Below, piece by piece: positions 27,114 through 36,500 of a stretch of DNA of 64,000 bases (the first letter of the stretch is position 1; each line of letters starts with the position of its first letter). The position numbers and the translations under genes are program-made. The DNA lies in assembly GCA_964247055.1 (NCBI GenBank), contig OZ176050.1, positions 13,144,001-13,208,000 of the forward strand, written 5' to 3'. This stretch comes from Paragordius varius. Taxonomy: Eukaryota > Nematomorpha. The notes under the pieces are model-generated. The model made no database searches. It had not been told where the DNA came from and saw only the letters and a program-made list of their open reading frames with translations.

Positions 27114-27999
27114 CATTATGTAATATATCAATCAATCAATCATTCAATTAATCAAACACATTTAATTTATTCAAGATCATAATCAAATAATAACCATTAA
27201 ATTATAAAAATATATGTTGACTTGGACAAAGGAGGGGATTACATTAGGTTTTAGTTTACATAACATACAAACTTTACTATTCTAAACAAATAATTTAAAT
27301 TTGAAAATATGATATATATATTTTTTTATGTGAGTTTTTAAACTTTATATGTATATTTACAAGTTACATAATAATAATGTATTTGTAAGTATAATTGTTT
27401 ATAAACTTATGATATAAATTTAAATTATTTATTGATTTCGTAATAATTAAAGTCAATTTATGATTGATTGATAGATATATAGATTTGTATAAAAATTTCA
27501 AGTGTTGAAAAAGGGAGCATATCTCAGGATTCATTTTTAATCTCCTGTGGGAATATTATGCAATAATAAAAAATTATATTACACCTGTTTAATGGTGATT
27601 TGAGAGAATTTATAACCATGTGAAAAAAAATTTAATTGCTCAAATTTTATATTATTTGTACATAAACTGTATTTGGGATGAATAAAAGTTAAAGTGACAG
27701 AGGATGAAAATGTTAATTATTAATGTTTATGAATATATAACGGCCTTTAAATACAAAAGGATTTAAATAGTTAGGAACATAAAATTTTAAAAATTTGTTT
27801 TAATGAAACATTGCATTATATTTCGTTTGAAATATTTTCGTTTAATTTTAATGGGAGGAGTGGTAGTTTTTATGAAGAACTTATAATCAATATAAATTGA
27901 TGTTAGGAATCAAATATATGTATATTAACATATAATTTCTTTTTATATAAACGATTGTTTTTGGACCCCTTTTTAATCATGTCTATAAAAGATTGTTGT

Positions 28000-28215
28000 A
28001 CCTTAAGTCGTCATGATTTAGTAGGTAGGGCGCCGGATTCTTACACTGCGTGCCATTCGAACGCCGAATCTAACCAATTTTTTTTAATCATCACTGTCAG
28101 CAGGGGAATGTCAAAGCCTTTACATGTCTCGATACAATTTAAGTCCTTACCCTTTTATAAAAAAAGAAAAAAGACTCAAAACTGTATATTTACTTTAAAG
28201 GATTGTTGCACCCAC
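28000..28215 (+). repeat. tRNA-derived SINE, copy 1
   Basis: Contains GTAGGTAGGGCGCCGGATTC, then TTACACTGCGTGCC, a B-box-like ATTCGAACGCC, and the tail segments ATCATCACTGTCAG, CCTTTACATGTC and ATACAATTTAAGTCC. The same order and text recur at 58148-58372. The A/B-box spacing is that of a tRNA-like RNA polymerase III promoter, but the sequence after the B box does not fold into a tRNA. Confidence 0.65.
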
Positions 28216-28389
28216 TATGTTCTGTTATTTTCCGGATATAATTAAAACATTTTTATTTCAACAAATAAGTTGATTATGAAATAAAACACAGGTGCCAGTT
28301 TTTTCTCACTGACTTCCAAACCATATTTGATAAGCGTATTCACAAAATATACGATGAAATGTGTTAAAACATTTATCATTGCATTAAAA

Positions 28390-28560
28390 TCCGTTAATGG
28401 TACACGTAAAAGGGGCCGAAGAAGGATAAGGTGGATGGACAATATTATATAAAAACCCAATGCAACCTTGGCAGAACTTAAAAAAATCGTAATCTATGGA
28501 GAAGTTTATTTTACAATGTTGCAAAAAGTCGACCTCGACTATAGTAATACCCAAACACAA
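28390..28560 (+). mobile_element. 3' end scrap of a LINE
   Basis: The plus strand reads NGTRKRGRRRIRWMDNI, then a stop, then ATLAELKKIV and LQKVDLD in the same frame. This resembles the C-terminal tail found after the reverse transcriptase domain in many non-LTR elements (GxRxRGRPRxRWxDxI...A...R..W..L). It is a short, decayed fragment just downstream of the SINE. Confidence 0.4.
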
Positions 28561-28975
28561 TATATGTATTTAAACAATATTTTCGCCTTTTATTTAATTA
28601 TGTATATTTAATAACTGTCTGTCACGCGTCATTCTGACTTAATCAAAACAATTATCAGTGATTCGGCGGAACTTCATATATTTTTTAACTAAGGATAAAA
28701 TTATAAGATAAATATTGCAGTATTTTAACTAATAAAAGTAACCTCGAAACCCCCCTTTCATTCTTTTATTTGCCTTCATCCGGGATCTATTATTTGTCTC
28801 AGTTAAAAAAATATATAGTAAAGCTCTTAATCTTATTTTAATCGTACAACTTTTATTCTCAAAAATAGATTTCATAAAATATGGTTATTAAAATTGATGA
28901 TTATTATTTTAACTTGCATGATTTTGACTGCTGAAACGTTTTAAATGTTAGACAGTTTTAATATCCCTATACTAC

Positions 28976-29270
28976 AGTGGTTCCCAAAAGAGGGGCAACG
29001 CCATCTTGTGCTGTGTAGAAAAATCTAGGAGGGGCGCGAAAAATTTGGAAAATTAAATTATAAAATATAACTAGAAACAAATTATCGTGTAAAAAAGGTG
29101 CAAATTATCAATATTTGTCCCAGATATGCAGAAAATATTTCAGCAATCGCAGGTAAAAGGATCTCATTGATTAGGATTTTTATCATATAATTTTGCATTT
29201 TTGTTTAAGAGTATATTTTTTTGGTGGGGCGTGAATAAAAAAAGGTTGCGAGCTAGTGAAAACAGGGGCC
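28976..29270. mobile_element. Possible hAT-type fragment
   Basis: Begins CAGTGGTTCCCAAAAGAGGG, a classic hAT terminal motif, and runs through 'gccatcttgtgctg' and 'aggggcgcgaaaaattt' to 'ggggcgtgaataaaaaaagg'. No clear matching right end or 8-bp duplication was found, so the boundaries are approximate. Confidence 0.4.
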
Positions 29271-30518
29271 AATTTGAAAATGACACCTAATACATTGTAG
29301 ATAAAAATAGAGATAATATGGCACGAATTTATTGATTCCAATGCCTAATTTCGTGAACCTTGATATATTGGAAAAGTTATTATACTTCTATCTGATCAGT
29401 TATCAAATATATTTTTTGCAAAATTTCAATGAGAAGGCTACATGTTGCCTAGAAAATGACAAAAGACAATTTATAACTTTTTTAAGTAAATCAGGCTAAA
29501 AATAAGGACATTTGCAAAATTGGCTAGACTATGCGGAGAATTAAAAAATGTTTAATAAATACCGTTGTTAAATTATAAACGACCTGCACATTATCATTGT
29601 AATTTTTTTTATGAATTTTAATTTTCTTAATATAACTTTATTTCATTCCAACTCACCAATCGTCCATAACTCAACATTTACCTAATCAAACTCTACTCCT
29701 TTCCCAACATGAGTCAACACTTTTTCAAGCAAAGGCAATGTTTTAAAATTAAACCTAACGCTTAACTTATAATTTTCAAGCATTTGAAAGTTTAGTAAGC
29801 AAGTATAGTCGCTTAATCTTAAATTTTTTAGTTATCTTAATTGTTTAAGCGTTTAATTAAAATATTTTAATATAAACCAAAGCTTGAACCAAACTTTAAC
29901 AGTTTTGCAATTTAAATTAGCAATAAAAACTTCAAAATTTATTATTCATACATGTATTTAACATTTGAATGATAAAATAAAAGTTATTAAGGTTTAAATC
30001 AAAAATAAGTGTAGAGTTTCATGAAAAAAATGTTGTATGGTTGTAAAAAGGTATATATGGGCTGTGTACCATATAATAACAATTTGATGACTGCTTAAAA
30101 CATAAGATATTCTAAAATAAATACATAAAAAATTTGAGAAATTCAGAGCCATAAAAACATTTAAGGCCGCGTTTGACTACCACTGATATAATCAGAGACC
30201 ATATTAAATATTTTAATTATACAAAGGGGTTCTGTAAAAAATTAATATAAGTAAACTTTTTTTGATGAAGGTTATATTACCTAACAACCGCGCCAAACGT
30301 TCGAACTCTCCTATTAATAATCAAAAAATTTTCTGTATATTTTTTAGATATGCGCGAATCAGATTTGCAGCATTGATGATCGTATTATCTATATTTTTCA
30401 AACTCCCCGTTAAAATATTTGCTTTATTCGTGTGCAAGTTATTACATTTTTAAGGCATTCGTTACCATCTCATAATTTTGAATTTAACTTACGACCAACA
30501 GTGCTCTCATATGATAAA

Positions 30519-33500
30519 ATGGGCCGTAGATCAAAATCACGATCAAGGAGTAAGGAGCGTAAAAAGGAAAAGTTATAATACTTTGTAAATTATAGGAAGC
30601 ACAAAGATCACAGAAAGACTTCAGATAAAGATTATCATCATAAATCGTCAAAATCGTCTCATGCAGATAAAGAACGCACATCTGAAAAATCGAAACATAT
30701 GCCCGCCAAAATAACAAAAGGTTTTATTGTATAATAATTTTAGATATCAAATTAGCTTCAAATCCAGATAACCCATTAGAAAAAGTGAAAATAATGGATT
30801 CATTAAATTCCACAGGATTTAGCTCTCAAAGCTTTGTATCTTCCAAGGTATTGATATTTTAAATTAAATTATTTTTCAAAATTGCATAATTTTCTCGAAT
30901 CACTAAGTATATTGCACTCTTGACAAGATTTAGAAATGAAATTTTACCGAGCGTTTATTAATATATATACAAATTGAAATAATTAATTAAAAATTTTGAA
31001 GAATCAATATTTTTCGTTGATATGCATATAATTGTTCTTCTATTATCCCTTAAACAGCAGGGGTGGTTTGACTTACATTATATTTTTAATTTAACCATTT
31101 TTTTCCGTCAACTATGTATAACTATCCTAAAATATTTACTTACATGTGCAATAAATTGATTAATATGCCGTTGGTCTCCTAATCATATAAATTAAAACCT
31201 TATATTCTGTGGTCCGTATCATTTCATTTAATTACAACTTAAATAATGGGTTATCATAGTGGCCAACTATTACAAAATATTATTTCCTGACATCAAACCC
31301 AGGTATATCGAGATGTATCAAATAGCAGACCAAGGTCGCCACTGTCCACAAAAGATGTCCCTTGCTGCACTTCCATACACCATTCAATGGTGGTTCAAAA
31401 ACAACCACCTAGTTGCGTCCGGGCTGAGGTTAGGTTTAAGGATATAATGATACGTTATAAATGAATAAATTAATGTTGTTTCATTTTTGATGAGAATTAA
31501 TGTTTAAATTGCCTAGCTTTCCTATGTTGGTAAGTTAGGCCAACACATGAAATAATTAGGTAAAACCTTATTTTCTATATGTTGCACCCTATTTGCACAT
31601 TAATACCTGTAATGATATAGCATTGTTATACAAGCTGTGAGTAATGTCATTATTGTGTTATTCATCCAGATATTTTTACCATATCTGGGTGCTGATATTC
31701 CACTGTTTATAGGCCTATCCGTTGGGTCGGTACCTGTGCATATGGAAAATTATCTGGATTCTCTGTCCGTTGCCCTCCATCTGGCCTCACGTCTTTGCGC
31801 TCTGCTCGCTACCAGGCGACGCAGGCGCTTTTGTAATCTTTTGCCTTTATATAACTCGATTTCCTCGATGAGTTCATTTCGTATTTTATCGCTTAGAGAT
31901 TTTATGTACTTAAGACTGCATCAATGATTCTATCGTGCAATTCTACCATACTATGATCGTTTATATTTCCATTGATCTTTACCCATATTCCATTCCAGTG
32001 CCTTTAAAGGCAAATGTTTACATGTGTGATAAAGAATGAGTGTTTAGGTTGCTTAGCTATACCATTTGCACTTCAAGAGTGTCCTTGAACACTTCAAGTT
32101 GGTCCTTGAACAATTCAAGTTGGTTCTTGAAAACTTCAAGTTGGTCCTTAAAATTTATAAATTTTAATTTAACCATAATTTTTGCATTTATTTTTTTATT
32201 TTATTATTTATTAACCTAATTTTCTTTATTTATTATATTTATTCATTTAAAAATAAAATTTTTAATTTAAAAAACTATTTTGTTTCAAACTATTTTTTTT
32301 CAATTAAACAAAATTGTTGACGTTTAAATGTTTTTAATGAAAAATATTAATTAACCCAGAAAACTTATATATTTTTTCATTTCGTGGTAAAATATTATAA
32401 ATATCCAAAATTATTTAAAAAATTAATAAAGATATACGGTTTCTCAAAGATTAAAAGTTGATATCGATTAAAAATTCATGTTATAAAAGAAAATAGGTTA
32501 ACAATAAAATAGATGAAATATTTACGATTTGAATGATAAAAGTTAAAAACTAAACAAAAAAGTCAAAGGACCAGCTTGAAGTGTTCAAGGACCAACTTGA
32601 AATGTTCAAGAACCAACTTGAATTGTTCAAGGTCCAACTTGAATTGTTCAAGGACCAACTTGAATTGTTCAAGGACCAACTTGAATTGTTTAAGGGCCAA
32701 CTTGAACTGTTCAAATTCCAAATTGAAGTGTTCAAGGACACTCTTGAAGTGCAAATGGTATATCTCAGGCCGGTAACTTCTTAGCCCAATACAAAACCTA
32801 TTTATGATTCACACATAGCCATATCCAAAAATAATAAGAGTAAGTCCTACATTCTATATGTTAAACCCTGTGCGTATTAATACGTGTAATGATAGCATAA
32901 TTGTTCAAGGGGGTAAATAATGTCATTAGTGTCCTAGTCATCCAAATATTATCATTATATCTGGTTGTAGGTGTGTCATTAGGGTCAGTGTTTGGGGCTA
33001 TGGGTAATAGTCGGGAATCCCTGTTGGTTGACCTTCTTCTAGCCTCCCGTGTTCGCGCTCTAGCTCGCTCTAGGCGACGCAAGCGCTTTCGTTCTCTTTT
33101 GTCTTTATATGACACGATTTCTTCTTCGATAAGTTCCTTCTTTACTTTCCCGCTCAGGTGTTTCCAGGTCCCATTCACCACTGCATCAACGAATCTCTTA
33201 TCGGATAATCCTACGCGGTTCATGAATAGCGCAATTCTTCCATACCATGATCGTTTGTATTTCCAGTGCGCGTTATCCAACTTCCATTCCAATGTGTCTC
33301 GCAGGGGGCTCCTAAAATTATGACTAATTCGATGGGCCATTATGTTCAGACCAGCTAGGGGAATAGCTAGGCGTATGGGTAGCATCATTGTTTTTTTGTG
33401 GAGGTAGCAAGTGGGTAGTTGTGAGTTTTTTGACGGCGCGTATGTTTCGCCAGTGATGCGTCGGAGGCATTTATTTATGAAAACCTGTATTTTTCGGGTG

Positions 33501-36500
33501 TGTTTATGGGTGGTGCGCCATATTGAAATGCCATGTGTTATGCGGGGAATAATTAAGCATTTGAAGATTTTAAGTTTCAGTTTAAGCCCTACCATTTTCG
33601 ATTGCCACAAGCTGCCAAGTGCCTTAACACACCATGAAAGGTCTTAAACACGAATGTCCGCTCTTTCTCAAACTGTTTAACTTAGCAATGTATAAAATCA
33701 TCCATAAGCTATATGCTCTATTCAATAATGAATTCTTCCACATCCTATGTATCCGGATTACCTTTGCATCATTACGGACTCACAGGATCTGCTACAATCT
33801 GTACTCAACAGTTAACAGAACCATCTACATAAGATAAATTTATTTATCAACTTTTCCAAAACCAAATCAATGGTTACGGGAGAATACAACAGACCGTTAT
33901 CCCTAGACGATGGCACCATTGAGGTTGTTAGCAAGTTTCGCTACCTAGGCATTGAGATAGACAATCAAGCCGTGGAATGTTGCTCTAAGAGAAACATGGC
34001 GAACCTGATCTTTAACGGTCTTGGTGGCTTATGGCAATCGAAAAAGGTAGGGCTCAAACTGAAACTCAGAGTCTTTAAATGCTTAATTATTCTCCGCATA
34101 ACATATAGTATTTCAATATGGCGCATCACCCATAAACACACCCGAAAAATACAGGTTTTCATAAATAAATGTTTCCGACGCATTACTGGCGACACATACA
34201 CTCCGTCGAAAAGCTCTCAACTACCCACCTGCTATCTCCACAAAAAACAACAACGATGCTTCCCATACGCCTGGCTATCCCTCTAGCTGATCTGAACATA
34301 TTGGTCCATCAAATTCGGCATAATTCTAGGAGCCCCCTGGGAGACGCATTGGAATAGAAGTTGAATAACGCGCACTGGAAATACAAACAATCATGGTATG
34401 GAAGAATTGGGCTATTCGTAAACCGCGTGGGATTATCCGATAATAGATTCGTTGATGCAGTGGTGAATGGGACCTGGAAATACCTGAGCGGGAAAGTAAA
34501 GAAGGAACTTATCGAAGAAGAAATCGTGTTATATAAGGATAATGGAGAACGAAAGCGCCTGCGGCGTCTGGAGCTAGCTAGAGCGCGAAGACGGGAGGCT
34601 AGAAGAAGTGCAACCAACAGGGATTCCCGGCAATTACCCATAGCCCCAAACGCCGACCCTAAGGACATGCCTACAAGCATTAACATACCTACAACCATGT
34701 ATAATGATAATATCTGGATGACCAGGACACTAATGGCATTATTTACCCCTTGAACAACTATGCTATCATTACAGGTATTAATACGTACATAGGTTCAGCA
34801 TATAGAATATAGGACTTACTCTTTTTATTTTTGGATATAGCTAGGATGATTTGAATTATAAATAGGTTTTGTATTGAATTAAGAAGTTACCAGCCTAAGA
34901 TAGCTAAGCAACCTAAACACTCATTCTTTATCACACATAAACTTTTATCTTTAAAGGCACTGTGAAAGTTGGGTAAAGATCACTGGAATTTTAAACGATC
35001 ATAAAATGAAATTGCACGATAAATTCATTGATGTAGTCTCGAGTACCTAAAATCTCTAAGCGGTAAACTAAGGAATGAATTCATCGAGGAAATCGATATC
35101 AAGGCAAAAGAAGACAAAAGCGCCTGCGTCGCCTGGTAGCGAGCCAGATCGCAAAGACATGAGGCCAGATAGAGGGCAACCAGCAGAGAACCAGATAAAT
35201 CTTCATAAGCACAGATACCGACCCACCCATATCCGATGAAAATATCTGACAATAATGACATTACTCACAGCTTGAATTATTTTGCTATCATTACAGGTAT
35301 TAGTGTGCTAATAGAGTACAACATATAGAAAAATAGGGCTTAACCTATTTATTTCATGTGTTGGACCAACCTAGGATAGCTGGGCAACATAAACATTTAT
35401 ACTTAATGAAACAACATCAGTTAGACATGGCGACATTTATAACGTATCATTATATCCTTAGACGTAACCCCGAAGCCAATAGGTAGGTGTCACTGAACCA
35501 CCATTGACTGGTGTATGAAAGTGCAGCAAGAGACATCTTTTGTGGACAGTCCTAGGTCTGCCACACCTTTTTCTTGATACATACACCTTAATACTTTATT
35601 ACCTTTTCACTTTTTTGTCTTAGTTTCGGGTAGTTTTATATCTCAGAGCTTAATTTTGTAAATAAACTACATTTTGGAAGTTATTGGTAAAATTTAATTA
35701 TCAAACATTTTTCTCATGTATTAGATAAAAAAGCTTGTCTTTCAGTTTTGTCACTTCTAGAGTTTAAAATTGGGTCCAAATTACGACTGAAACTTACAGC
35801 TGATATTAAAATCAAAATGTATAAAGTTATTGCTGGTAAAATGTATCCTGAAAGATTTTTGAAGTTAATTATTTACATTCTAACATAATAGACATTTATT
35901 TGCCTGTTCCATTAATAATTTAAAAAAACCATAGGATGAGGTTTTTTTACAATTTTACTTTTTTTTCGCATAAAAAAATGCGAATTAACAACTTAAGAAA
36001 GCATATTTTCAAATTTGGCATACTCTGGGATATAAAACTACCCCAAAAGGCGATGGAGTGTTAATGTTTATCAATATTATAAATAATACAGTGCGATAAA
36101 TACACTATACAACAATTTTTCCCGTCATTCAAGTTTTCAGCATTTCCTGATATTTATTATCATTCTAACAGTAAATTTGAATAAAAAATTATAATTCCAT
36201 TTAAGAATTTTGTATAATTTGATTTTTATGATTATGCACCATTTTTAACAAAATTTTAGGAATGTTTTTTATTAAAAATATACCGCAAATGCCCATGTAA
36301 TATATCATACGAAAGAGGGATAGAACTCTATATAATACATATTAATATGTTTTACATCGATAATTAATATTGGACATAAGAAGCGACAAACCCGCGAAGC
36401 TAGAGCGTTTTTTATTAATATAATTTTAAAATTAATGGATGAAAATAAAAAAGATAACAGAAGAAAGTTTTTTTAAATTAAAGCACTATTGCCTTTATGA

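Larger units (their letters stand above)
24191..27990. other. Gene-poor stretch right of BH3 gene B
   Basis: It holds a 117-bp hAT-like MITE (24924-25040), a possible isolated exon on the minus strand (25156-25369) and an AT run (27080-27111). Nothing else is recognisable. Confidence 0.5.
32060..32760. mobile_element. 701-bp foldback element with 21-bp sub-repeats in its ends
   Basis: Ends are TACCATTTGCACTTCAAGAG and its exact inverted copy, continuing into arrays of a 21-bp unit (TTCAAGGACCAACTTGAATTG and variants): about four units in the left arm and about nine in the right. A TA flanks each end. Deleting the element and one TA gives GCTTAGC-TA-TCTCAGG, the counterpart of GCTTAGCTATCTTAGG in the other palindrome arm, so the empty site is visible in the same window. 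Between the arms is about 400 bp of AT-rich DNA with no reading frame. Confidence 0.8.
31300..35590. repeat. 4.3-kb imperfect palindrome carrying LINE 3' halves
   Basis: The left arm (about 31300-33615) is the reverse complement of the right arm (about 34012-35590) when a 701-bp insertion in the left arm (32060-32760) is removed. Outer-arm examples are CACTGTCCACAAAAGATGTC against the reverse complement of GACATCTTTTGTGGACAGTC. Each arm holds two LINE 3' ends pointing outward. The central 400 bp (about 33615-34012) is present only once. The whole structure lies in intron 3 of the RS-domain gene. Confidence 0.75.

Noticed and set aside
31637-31927. Arg-rich plus-strand frame with hydrophobic parts
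   Set aside because: Antisense shadow of the LINE C-terminal segment; the same applies to 32901-33323, 33965-34201, 34309-34698 and 35025-35261.
32550-32784. Four overlapping frames with regular heptad-like repeats that look like coiled coils
   Set aside because: They come from a 21-bp tandem array read in several frames; the array is part of a foldback element.
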